This document shows, piece after piece, positions 25,861-31,242 of a stretch of 40,101 nucleotides of DNA. Numbering within the stretch: position 1 is the first letter of the stretch; each line of letters opens with the position of its first letter. Origin of the DNA: a virus; the IMG/VR virus record IMGVR_UViG_3300032296_002122, positions 1 to 40,101 of that record; one strand, written 5' to 3'. Position numbers and translations under genes: made by a program. The notes below the pieces were generated by a model. That model was not told the origin of the DNA, searched no databases, and was given only the letters and a program-made list of their open reading frames with translations.

Positions 25861-26051
25861 TAAAGATTACCCGCGTAATAACATGCGACTACTGTTGCGC
25901 TGAGTTTTATAACGATACTTGGGAACTTAACTCGTGGGACGTTCTCCCAGCCACGCCAACGAGAAACAAAATTTCAAGTAATGACGCTTGCGATAAGTGC
26001 ATCAGGATAGCCACCGAAGCCGCTATTGAAGCGTGGAGAGAAGGAAAATGA
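25857..26051 (+). CDS. Small zinc-ribbon-like protein
   Basis: A 64-residue protein starting MIKITRVITCDYCCAEFYND; a CxxC at 10-13 (CDYC) and a second CDKC near residue 48 form a four-cysteine zinc-ribbon pattern. The start follows AAGGGGAGAAAG, which is box C of the previous gene, and overlaps its stop (ATGA). It does not carry boxes A or B, so it is an unrelated insert in the array. Confidence 0.65.
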   Translation: MIKITRVITCDYCCAEFYNDTWELNSWDVLPATPTRNKISSNDACDKCIRIATEAAIEAWREGK

Positions 26052-26353
26052 CACACGACGACATAACCGACAAAAAACTACTTGAACTTGCCGCGAAGGC
26101 GGCGGGGTATTCTTTTGATGGCACGACTTTGCGAAATACCAGCACCGACTTTGAATATAACGGATGGAACCCACTTGACGACGACGGCGATGCGCTGCGG
26201 CTGGCGGTGAAGTTGGAAATAAATTTGTCGTTTTCACAGGATTGCGCTTTTGGATTTTGGATTGGTACCCCGAAAGATGGAGAAGATCTTTCCAGCCACG
26301 CCCGCCGAGCCATTGTCCGAGCCGCAGCAGAGATTGGAAGGAACATGAAATGA
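26048..26353 (+). CDS. NinX/DUF2591-like phage protein
   Basis: A 101-residue protein. The motifs YNGWNPLDDDGDALRLAVKL and ARRAIVRAAAEIGRNM are a recurrent pair in phage and prophage accessory proteins, which I associate with the lambda NinX-like DUF2591 group; function unknown. I start it at ATG 26048 (MTHDDITDKK) because it overlaps the upstream stop and follows GAGAGAAGGAAA. The start MTHDDI weakly echoes the array's MTRDDI box. Confidence 0.65.
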   Translation: MTHDDITDKKLLELAAKAAGYSFDGTTLRNTSTDFEYNGWNPLDDDGDALRLAVKLEINLSFSQDCAFGFWIGTPKDGEDLSSHARRAIVRAAAEIGRNMK

Positions 26354-26523
26354 CTGAAAAATCACTCGAAGAAACGCTGTTGGAAATAACCGAGAAGGCG
26401 CTCTCTAATGACGCTCCGATAGTGTTGCGCGGAGAAGTTGTGCGGAAAGTATGGGTTGAGACAGATACGTTGGGGAAGATTAATTTAACGGACGCCATCC
26501 GTGCGAGGGGAGAGAGCAAATGA
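26350..26523 (+). CDS. Short family protein with box C end
   Basis: A 57-residue acidic protein (MTEKSLEETLLEITEKALSN ...) ending TDAIRARGESK. It lacks boxes A and B but keeps the AIRARGE end, so it may be a chimera or a truncated family member. Its end supplies GAGGGGAGAG to initiate the next gene. ATGA overlaps on both sides. Confidence 0.6.
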   Translation: MTEKSLEETLLEITEKALSNDAPIVLRGEVVRKVWVETDTLGKINLTDAIRARGESK

Positions 26524-26711
26524 CCCGCGACGACATCATTGCCAAAAACGACAACGCTGTTTTTAGTAGCCGAACAGAGCCTTTTAGGTGTGCAGGTCGT
26601 TGGTTTCTCCCCGACTCTTCGTTTCAGTTTTCTATGATTAAAAAGCCAAACTGGATTCGCCGTACATTGATGTTTGTGCTTTTTGGACTGGAATGGATGG
26701 ATAACAAATGA
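26520..26711 (+). CDS. Box A-only small protein, possible recombinant remnant
   Basis: A 63-residue protein that begins MTRDDII exactly like its neighbours, then switches to unrelated, aromatic-rich sequence (CAGRWFLPDSSFQFSMIKKP) with a hydrophobic end (TLMFVLFGLEWMDNK). Boxes B and C are absent. The region is locally more AT-rich than the replication genes. It looks like a cassette whose body was replaced; whether it is functional is unclear. Confidence 0.55.
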   Translation: MTRDDIIAKNDNAVFSSRTEPFRCAGRWFLPDSSFQFSMIKKPNWIRRTLMFVLFGLEWMDNK

Positions 26712-26935
26712 CCCGCGACGACATCATCAAAAAATTGATCGACGCGCAAATGGAAGCCTATTTCAACGGTGATTACATAGACAGTGGCAGTGCTAGAGAA
26801 CAACTAGAAGAACTTGCCGCCCTCGTTGCCGCAGCCGAGCGAGAAAGGCTTGCTATGGTTTTTGACAAGGAAGAGGACAGGCCATATTACGGACGTCACG
26901 TGGCTCAAAAACTTCGTAAATTAGGTGCGAAATGA
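26708..26935 (+). CDS. Box A-B family small protein
   Basis: A 75-residue acidic protein with MTRDDIIKKLIDAQ at the start and EELAALVAAAERERLA at about 35-50; the C-terminus (HVAQKLRKLGAK) replaces box C. The variable middle (EAYFNGDYIDSGSAREQ) resembles no neighbour. Linked by ATGA overlaps. Confidence 0.7.
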   Translation: MTRDDIIKKLIDAQMEAYFNGDYIDSGSAREQLEELAALVAAAERERLAMVFDKEEDRPYYGRHVAQKLRKLGAK

Positions 26936-27135
26936 CTAGTAAGGAAATAAACAAGTTGTGGGCAGAAACTTATGTCATTGGCGCGTTAGCCTTTGAGCGA
27001 GTCCATAAATTCGCCGCCCTCGTTGCCGCAGCCGAGCGGGAGGCGTGTGCCGAAGTTGCGACGAACTGGAGATGTAACGGGATGCCGAGACGGGCGTTAG
27101 GAGATGCCATTCGTGCGAGGGGGGAAAGAGAATGA
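26932..27135 (+). CDS. Box B-C family small protein
   Basis: A 67-residue protein with a diverged start (MTSKEINKLWAETYV), a complete VHKFAALVAAAEREACAEVA segment and the end GDAIRARGERE. The end contains GAGGGGGGAAAG, the binding site for the next gene. It is a family member whose box A has been lost or replaced. Confidence 0.7.
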   Translation: MTSKEINKLWAETYVIGALAFERVHKFAALVAAAEREACAEVATNWRCNGMPRRALGDAIRARGERE

Positions 27136-27335
27136 CTGATGAATGGATTGCCTGTATTAAGAAGCCTGTGGTAGTTCATGTGCGTAAACAACGTCCCGGA
27201 GAAACATACGTTAGCACCCGAGAGGGTATTACTCCGGTGAAGCCTGACGACCTGATTATGCGTGGTGTGCAAGGTGAGGAATACCCAATTGGGTTGGACA
27301 TCTGGCTGGCTACTTACGAAAAGGTGGAGCCATGA
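27132..27335 (+). CDS. Small conserved phage protein
   Basis: A 67-residue protein with KKPVVVHVRKQRPGETYVST, REGITPVKPDDLIMRGVQGE and EYPIGLDIWLATYE. This pattern of short strands is a familiar uncharacterised phage and prophage family. It shows none of the array boxes and is an independent insert, joined by ATGA overlaps. Confidence 0.7.
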   Translation: MTDEWIACIKKPVVVHVRKQRPGETYVSTREGITPVKPDDLIMRGVQGEEYPIGLDIWLATYEKVEP

Positions 27336-27577
27336 CCCGCGACGACATGAAAAACTGGATCAAAAAACTATGCCCAGAGATTGCAGGTTGGCAGGTTGAT
27401 TTGATTGTTGAACAGGTTGATCTTGCTGTTGCAGCCGAGCGGGAGGCGTGTATAAAGGCGTGTGAGGAAGATTTGCGAGATAAGTATTTGCGCCAACATC
27501 GACCTATACAAGAGGAAGTTATGTTGCTGGCTGCTATTGCAGACTGCACCGCCGCCATGCGTGCGAGGGGAACATGA
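27332..27577 (+). CDS. Box A-B-C family small protein, diverged
   Basis: An 81-residue protein beginning MTRDDMKNWIKKLCPEIAGW, with a shortened box B (VDLAVAAEREACIKACEEDL, about 30-49) and the end TAAMRARGT. In DNA the box B copy has lost about 3 bases relative to that at 27010 but shares GCCGAGCGGGAGGCGTGT with it, so those two are the closest pair. The final CGTGCGAGGGGAAC initiates the next gene. Confidence 0.7.
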   Translation: MTRDDMKNWIKKLCPEIAGWQVDLIVEQVDLAVAAEREACIKACEEDLRDKYLRQHRPIQEEVMLLAAIADCTAAMRARGT

Positions 27578-27795
27578 AGACCGTCATACACGTGAACCAA
27601 CACGCCATAAAGCGCAACGTCAAAAACGGGACCGACGAACCGGTCATCACCGTCAAGAACTACAAGTCCAACACCTACGCACACGAGGTCGAGGTAAAGG
27701 GCCCGTCGAAGGTGGTCTACTCGCCCGACAAGCCGCTCGCGTGCGGAGCGAGAGTGTGGATCGAAACCGAAGCAGATGTGGAGATCAAAAAATGA
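27574..27795 (+). CDS. Small conserved beta-rich phage protein
   Basis: A 73-residue protein (MKTVIHVNQHAIKRNVKNGT ...) with EPVITVKNYKSNTYAHEVEV and ACGARVWIETEADVEI. It is predicted to be beta-stranded and is a common phage accessory protein that I cannot assign further. The start follows box C of the previous gene and overlaps its stop. Confidence 0.7.
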   Translation: MKTVIHVNQHAIKRNVKNGTDEPVITVKNYKSNTYAHEVEVKGPSKVVYSPDKPLACGARVWIETEADVEIKK

Positions 27796-28085
27796 GCCGC
27801 AAAGCTGTACTAGAGCGCACACTCGGCAAGAAGGCCGCAAAGCGGTTCCTGCCCAAGGTGACACAGGAACTGAAGCTCGAACTATCGTGCGAGCTTGTTG
27901 AGCAGATCATGCAAGTGGAACTTCGCAGTATCCACGGATCACTGACCAAGGACCTTAAAAGCCGCAAGGCCGGCAAGGGCATCGCCATCTTCGATCCCGA
28001 CAAGAATCGTGATGTCGCCGAGATATCCACCCATTTGAACGCTATTGAAACAGTCGCCAGGTACTACGGCGTCACGTTGAAATAA
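27792..28085 (+). CDS. Hypothetical basic protein, last of the chained genes
   Basis: A 97-residue basic protein starting MSRKAVLERTLGKKAAKRFL; a longer reading from 27462 would cross two genes and is rejected. It is helical with an EISTHLNAIETVARYYGVTL end. No family recognised. It closes the run of ATGA-linked genes, and its last codons lie over the -35 box of the next promoter. Confidence 0.6.
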   Translation: MSRKAVLERTLGKKAAKRFLPKVTQELKLELSCELVEQIMQVELRSIHGSLTKDLKSRKAGKGIAIFDPDKNRDVAEISTHLNAIETVARYYGVTLK

Positions 28086-28104
28086 CACAAAGATTTCGTA
28101 CACT
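28077..28104 (+). promoter_or_regulatory. Sigma-70-like promoter TTGAAA-16-TACACT
   Basis: TTGAAA at 28077-28082 overlaps the end of the previous gene, and TACACT at 28099-28104 follows after 16 bases. The -10 box is identical to that at 16895. The acetyltransferase ATG at 28113 lies only 8 bases beyond, so the transcript would be nearly or fully leaderless; alternatively the boxes are fortuitous. Confidence 0.45.
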
Positions 28105-28112
28105 GACGGCCT

Positions 28113-28538
28113 ATGAAGGTCGTCTGTACACAGGTCGACCCTTCAGATCCGGAAACCAAAGAGACTCTAGTCGCGCTGCAACGGGCTTGTCTGCCGCACG
28201 ACTCTCTGTACTTTCCGGAAGAGGGGGTCTGGTGGCTCGCTTACCATCGGCACACGCCGATAGCGTTCGCGTGCCTCTGCCCCTCGGAGCAGACGCCACA
28301 AGGTGTCTACCTCGGCCGGTGCGGGGTCACCCCCGCCGCTCGGGGCAAGGGGGTTCAACGAAAACTCATCCGCGTTCGTCTGGCATGGGCCAAGCGCCAC
28401 GGTTACAAGTGGGCCGTATCCGATACGACCGACAACGTACCAAGCGCCAATAACCTCATCGCCTGTGGTTTCAAAACCTACGAACCGGGTGTCCGTTACT
28501 CCTTTGCTCGTGCGGTGTACTGGCGTAAACGGTTGTAG
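28113..28538 (+). CDS. GNAT-family N-acetyltransferase
   Basis: A 141-residue GNAT-fold protein. YLGRCGVTPAARGKGVQRKL (about 69-88) contains the R-G-K-G-V acetyl-CoA pyrophosphate loop, followed by helix IRVRLAWAKRHGYK and the strand/helix VSDTTDNVPSANNLIACGFK, which is the usual motif B end. It would transfer an acetyl group from acetyl-CoA to an unknown amine, perhaps of a host protein or peptide. It is somewhat short, as phage GNATs often are. It begins a new unit just after a promoter candidate and has no visible strong ribosome binding site. Confidence 0.8.
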   Translation: MKVVCTQVDPSDPETKETLVALQRACLPHDSLYFPEEGVWWLAYHRHTPIAFACLCPSEQTPQGVYLGRCGVTPAARGKGVQRKLIRVRLAWAKRHGYKWAVSDTTDNVPSANNLIACGFKTYEPGVRYSFARAVYWRKRL

Positions 28539-28546
28539 GGGGTTCG

Positions 28547-28918
28547 ATGCCGTTCAAGGACGAGGCCGTACGCAAGGCCAAACAAAAGGTGTACGCACGG
28601 AAGTGGTACGAATCAAACAGACGAAAGGTTATCAATAACTCCAGGGAGGCTAGGGATAAAAATAGAACAGAGTGGATCGCGTACAAGTCTAAGCAGCGCT
28701 GTAGCCATTGCCGAAAGACGCATCCAGCGATCATCGACTTCCACCACGTGATCAAAGAGGGCAAGCGATCGGTCAATAAGTTGGCGGTGAGGCAGAGAAA
28801 CATAGCCGAGGCGATCCGCGAGGCGGAGGAGAAGTGCATACCACTTTGCTCGAACTGCCATAGGGTGTTGCACTGGGAAGAACAGCGGGGTATAAAGGCT
28901 AGGAGAAAGAAGAAATGA
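28547..28918 (+). CDS. HNH-type endonuclease with zinc-binding cysteines
   Basis: A 123-residue basic protein. CSHCRKTHPAIIDFHHVIKE (about 52-71) and KCIPLCSNCHRVLHWEE (about 96-112) form a CxxC ... HH ... CxxC-H pattern typical of phage HNH nucleases, in which zinc supports a beta-beta-alpha-metal active site. The N-terminus is a basic helix rich in Lys and Arg, probably DNA-binding. It may be a homing-type or packaging-associated nuclease. GGGGG lies 5 bases upstream of the ATG; the end overlaps a downstream reading frame. Confidence 0.8.
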   Translation: MPFKDEAVRKAKQKVYARKWYESNRRKVINNSREARDKNRTEWIAYKSKQRCSHCRKTHPAIIDFHHVIKEGKRSVNKLAVRQRNIAEAIREAEEKCIPLCSNCHRVLHWEEQRGIKARRKKK

Positions 28919-28929
28919 AGGAGATTTTG

Positions 28930-29070
28930 ATGAACGGCCTAACGCTACTATTGTTTTTGTTGGCCACTGTTGTTATAACTTTGATCCTGCGGTATAAACG
29001 CAGGCCTCTTGATAAACATCTCCCACCACCTAACTGGAGATGTTCGAGAGGCGGAAGAGACTATTTCTAA
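28930..29070 (+). CDS. Tiny single-pass membrane peptide
   Basis: A 46-residue peptide. I prefer ATG 28930, with AAGGAG at 28917-28922 and 7 bases of spacing; ATG 28915, which overlaps the previous stop, would give 51 residues. Residues 3-20 form a membrane helix (GLTLLLFLLATVVITLIL), followed by a basic, Pro-rich cytoplasmic tail (RYKRRPLDKHLPPP). It could be a toxin-like, lysis or superinfection-exclusion peptide; nothing decides between these. Confidence 0.55.
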   Translation: MNGLTLLLFLLATVVITLILRYKRRPLDKHLPPPNWRCSRGGRDYF

Positions 29071-29080
29071 CTGTTAGAAA
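29064..29080 (+). promoter_or_regulatory. Leader hairpin carrying TTAGAAA
   Basis: TTTCTAA (29064-29070) and TTAGAAA (29074-29080) form a perfect 7-bp inverted repeat with a 3-base loop, immediately before CATAGAAAGGAGAA and the ATG at 29100. The same TAGAAAG element is present in other phage leaders at 32316, 33308 and 34900. Confidence 0.5.
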
Positions 29081-29099
29081 GCATAGAAAGGAGAACTGA

Positions 29100-29321
29100 A
29101 TGGATCCCGTAGACAAAATGTATATTTCGGTTATTGCTTGCGTTGCGCTTATTTTCGCGCTGTTTTTAAGCTATTTCGCTTTCCGCGATCACACCCGCGC
29201 AACGTACCTCGACCGATCTGACGACCCCATCGCTGCTGCTTGTGCCCTTGATGCCGGCAGCCGCGAAATCCCGCCCTCCTGCATGGCTTATATGCTCCAA
29301 CAAAAGGACAACCTCCGATGA
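29100..29321 (+). CDS. Small membrane-anchored protein
   Basis: A 73-residue protein with a hydrophobic segment at about 8-27 (YISVIACVALIFALFLSYFA) and a soluble C-terminal part with two cysteines (ACALDAGSREIPPSC, possible disulfide). This suggests an inner-membrane protein with the C-terminus perhaps in the periplasm. The AAAGGAGAACTGA site is strong. It overlaps the next gene by 4 bases. Its role is unknown; together with the preceding peptide it makes a pair of small membrane proteins. Confidence 0.6.
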   Translation: MDPVDKMYISVIACVALIFALFLSYFAFRDHTRATYLDRSDDPIAAACALDAGSREIPPSCMAYMLQQKDNLR

Positions 29322-29854
29322 AAGCTCGTACTAAAAAGTTCAAAAAGTCTGACTTCACGACCAAGGCTTACCAGTGGTTCCTCGATAACCCCGGTGCGAA
29401 GGTCCGTGGCGTCGCCGAACGCTTCAACATCTCCATCCCCTACGCCTACAAGCTGCGGGACAAGGCGGCCGGCAAGCCCACCAAGACGGCCGAGGGCGTG
29501 AAGTTCCTCACCGAACGCGGGAAGCTCTTGGACCAGGTGCTGAAGGAGCTGGACACGCTCGACGAGATCGCCCCGAAGAGCGATACAGTGGACGCGATCC
29601 TCGACTCACGGGCCAAGGACTACGGCGCGTTCGCCGATAACGCCCGGCTCGCCCAGGCCCTCAAGCGCGCCATGGCCGACCACGCCGACGAGATGGGAAG
29701 CCTGTTCGCGGACGAACAGTGGGAAGCGCTTGAGATGATCGCGACCAAGATGTCGCGCATCGTCAACGGCAACCCCGACAAGATCGACAACTGGGACGAT
29801 ATCGCCGGCTACGCCAAGCTCGTGGCCGACAAGTTGCGGGGGAGGGTCCGTTAA
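29318..29854 (+). CDS. HTH plus DUF6378-like phage protein
   Basis: A 178-residue protein. The basic N-terminus has a helix-turn-helix-like segment, VRGVAERFNISIPYAYKLRD (about 29-48). The C-terminal half contains ILDSRAKDYGAFADNARLAQ and LEMIATKMSRIVNGNPDKID, then NWDDIAGYAKLVADKL. That half matches a widespread phage domain I know as DUF6378, of unknown function, thought to be helical. Fusion with a DNA-binding-like module suggests a regulator or DNA-metabolism role. Its stop overlaps the next ATG by one base. Confidence 0.7.
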   Translation: MKARTKKFKKSDFTTKAYQWFLDNPGAKVRGVAERFNISIPYAYKLRDKAAGKPTKTAEGVKFLTERGKLLDQVLKELDTLDEIAPKSDTVDAILDSRAKDYGAFADNARLAQALKRAMADHADEMGSLFADEQWEALEMIATKMSRIVNGNPDKIDNWDDIAGYAKLVADKLRGRVR

Positions 29855-30093
29855 TGCTCCGACCAGCCATAAACAGCACAGAGGACCCGCCACAGCCAGT
29901 GGAGGATCTGGCTATGCGGGAGTACATATTTGCCCTGCGTCGCCGTATCGAGGTCCAGGACTGTCTCGTAGAGGCACTCTCGGAGGAGATCAAGCAGCTC
30001 AAGGACGAACGGGATGGCCTGAAGGCACAGGTCGAGAGCTTGCTCATCGACTTGCACTGGATGGAATCCAAGCGCAAGATCCAAACTGTATGA
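29854..30093 (+). CDS. Coiled-coil small protein
   Basis: A 79-residue protein whose residues about 25-70 form a coiled coil (QDCLVEALSEEIKQLKDERD then GLKAQVESLLIDLHW). The N-terminus is Pro-rich and flexible. Such peptides often oligomerise or bind a partner helix. TAATG overlap upstream and ATGA overlap downstream. Confidence 0.6.
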   Translation: MLRPAINSTEDPPQPVEDLAMREYIFALRRRIEVQDCLVEALSEEIKQLKDERDGLKAQVESLLIDLHWMESKRKIQTV

Positions 30094-30323
30094 AACACAT
30101 CAACTTCGTCACGACCGATGACATGCCGCTCGTACAGATGGTGGTCGTCACTATCAACGGGACGCGCTACGGGCTCGTAGGCCCCGTGGTCCACGTGCCA
30201 GGGACCATGGATCAGGACCTCGACGTGTCGGAGATCGAGTTCGGCGAGATCATGCCGGCTCACGCAGCCGCACGGATGCTCGAAGGACGGTTTAAGCAGA
30301 TCATGGGCTCCGAAGTTCAGTAG
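30090..30323 (+). CDS. Hypothetical beta-rich protein, last of operon
   Basis: A 77-residue acidic protein with MPLVQMVVVTINGTRYGLVG and VHVPGTMDQDLDVSEIEFGE, and a C-terminal helix. The hairpin-like N-terminal part is beta-rich. No family recognised. A strong intrinsic terminator lies 54 bases after the stop, so this closes the accessory operon. Confidence 0.55.
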   Translation: MKHINFVTTDDMPLVQMVVVTINGTRYGLVGPVVHVPGTMDQDLDVSEIEFGEIMPAHAAARMLEGRFKQIMGSEVQ

Positions 30324-30377
30324 CTAGCCTAGGCGGCGCTCCCTAGAGAGGGGACACCCACCCTGCACTTGCCGCCA

Positions 30378-30406
30378 CCCCGCCCGAAAGGGCGGGGTTT
30401 TTTATT
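30378..30406 (+). terminator. Strong intrinsic terminator
   Basis: CCCCGCCC (30378-30385), GAAA loop and GGGCGGGG (30390-30397) form a perfect 8-bp GC stem with a stable tetraloop, followed by TTTTTTATTT. It would end the rightward accessory operon. The stop codon of the opposing HNH gene lies within the T-tract. Confidence 0.9.
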
Positions 30407-30680
30407 TGGGGTGCCTGATGGAAACCGGTTCCAGATTGTCGATGCGGTTGTTACGGCGGTTGCCGTCGCGATGGCGAAGGTTGAACGGGGGCCACTCGCC
30501 ATGGCTCAAGAACCACGCGATCCGATGCACCGAACACACCCTGCCACGGATGTTGGCTATGTAACCCCCGTGAGTGTCAGGGGTGCAAAGGGTGGCGTAG
30601 GTCGTCTTGCGGTACACCTCCCCTGTATCGGGGTTGTAAGCGTACCACTTGTCAATGTGTTCAAGGTCAACTGGCTTCAT
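30402..30680 (-). CDS. HNH homing-type endonuclease, solitary on minus strand
   Basis: About 92 residues from MKPVDLEHIDKWYAYNPDTG (in-frame Met residues further upstream, to 30740, are alternatives). A first module (YAYNPDTGEVYRKTTYATL) resembles the NUMOD-like start of phage HNH proteins. The C-terminal RVCSVHRIAWFLSHGEWPPF then LRHRDGNRRNNRIDNLEPVS is a classic HNH_3 signature with the catalytic His and Asn. It is the only rightward-block gene on the minus strand and sits between two terminators, as expected for a free-standing mobile endonuclease. Confidence 0.85.
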   Translation of the reverse strand: MKPVDLEHIDKWYAYNPDTGEVYRKTTYATLCTPDTHGGYIANIRGRVCSVHRIAWFLSHGEWPPFNLRHRDGNRRNNRIDNLEPVSIRHPK

Positions 30681-30763
30681 TTGTTCACCATGGATCATGG
30701 ACCACGGGTCAATATGGCAGAAAACTAACAAAAAGTACATAAAAACGGGCCGCTAACGGCTCC

Positions 30764-30798
30764 AGTAGAACCCAGAAGGGGTCTACTAGTTTTTTTTT
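30764..30798 (+). terminator. Intrinsic terminator with long T-tract
   Basis: AGTAGA-A-CCC (30764-30773), loop AGAA, GGG-G-TCTACT (30778-30787) make a 9-bp stem with one internal mismatch, followed by AG and nine Ts. A second hairpin, GGGCCG-CTAA-CGGCTC, lies just upstream at about 30747-30762. No rightward gene precedes it closely, so it may back up the 30378 terminator or end read-through across the HNH gene. Confidence 0.75.
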
Positions 30799-31026
30799 CA
30801 AAAAATTTTAAAATTTACCGTAATGCTGTAATAGGTGTAAGAAGACAATAGAATCAGTAAGTTACGAGTACACAGTGACTTACACTAACTGATTCAGTGA
30901 AATTTATCTGGGATGCGCGCGCGACCTTTTTTCGAGAAATTTTTTTTTCACTAGACCCTATTTGAGGACTACTAGCGGCCCTGACCCCACTGGACGATCT
31001 TGAATTACCCATAGTAGACTGTTGGC
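30799..31026. other. AT-rich intergenic region with nested dyad, possible control region or origin
   Basis: No gene is visible here. The first 40 bases are almost pure A/T. A nested inverted repeat follows: GAATCAGT (30851-30858) with ACTGATTC (30888-30895), and inside it TAAGT (30858-30862) with ACTTA (30878-30882). GTGTAAG at 30836 is the complement of CTTACAC at 30879. A GCGCGCGC run and two T-tracts (near 30930 and 30945) come next. TAGACT at 31015-31020 is placed so that a transcript could begin at or near the ATG at 31027. An origin or multi-protein binding site is inferred from composition only. Confidence 0.4.
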
Positions 31027-31242
31027 ATGTTAACAGTTGACACGGGCATCCCGATCCCCGCCGAAGCCCAGCGGGAGAAGTACCCCTTCCCTGTCATGGC
31101 CGTAGGGGACAGCTTCCTGCTACCAGATGCCGAAGCTGCCAAGAACGCGCGTAGCGCCGCCTGGATGTTCTCCAAGCGGCATGGGACGAAGTTTTCGTGC
31201 CGGCGTGTCCCGGAGGGCTGGCGGGTCTGGAGAGTCGCGTGA
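31027..31242 (+). CDS. Small conserved protein upstream of the small terminase
   Basis: A 71-residue protein (MLTVDTGIPIPAEAQREKYP ...) with MAVGDSFLLPDAEAAKNARS, AAWMFSKRHGTKFSCRRVPE and a GWRVWRVA end. This is a familiar small phage protein with an F-x-C-R-R and W-R-V-W signature and no known function. No ribosome binding site is seen before the ATG, which lies 6 bases after a possible -10 box (TAGACT), so leaderless initiation is possible. GTGA overlap with the next gene. Confidence 0.7.
   Translation: MLTVDTGIPIPAEAQREKYPFPVMAVGDSFLLPDAEAAKNARSAAWMFSKRHGTKFSCRRVPEGWRVWRVA

Larger units (their letters stand above)
25310..27577 (+). repeat. Modular paralogous cassette array with three shared sequence boxes
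   Basis: Five to six genes in this span share short DNA boxes. Box A (ATGACCCGCGACGACATC, encoding MTRDDI) begins genes at 25310, 25549, 26520 and 26708, and most of it begins the gene at 27332. Box B (32 bases encoding FAALVAAAERE) occurs at 25403, 25639, 26813 and 27010, with a shortened copy near 27428. Box C (CGTGCGAGGGG, encoding RARGE) occurs near 25532, 25837, 26500, 27112 and 27560. The sequence between boxes is unrelated. Box C supplies the ribosome binding site of the following gene. Confidence 0.8.

Noticed and set aside
27462-28085. 207-codon reading frame for the protein ending at 28085
   Set aside because: Its first 110 codons would overlap two other genes; the ATG at 27792 fits the ATGA junction pattern.
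28530-28555. GGTTCGATGCC, reminiscent of a tRNA T-arm
   Set aside because: No acceptor stem, anticodon arm or CCA context; it is part of the ribosome binding site and start of the HNH gene. No tRNA was found anywhere in the window.
30369-30728. 119-codon plus-strand frame opposite the HNH gene
   Set aside because: It begins inside the terminator hairpin and shows no motif, whereas the minus strand carries a clear HNH_3 signature.
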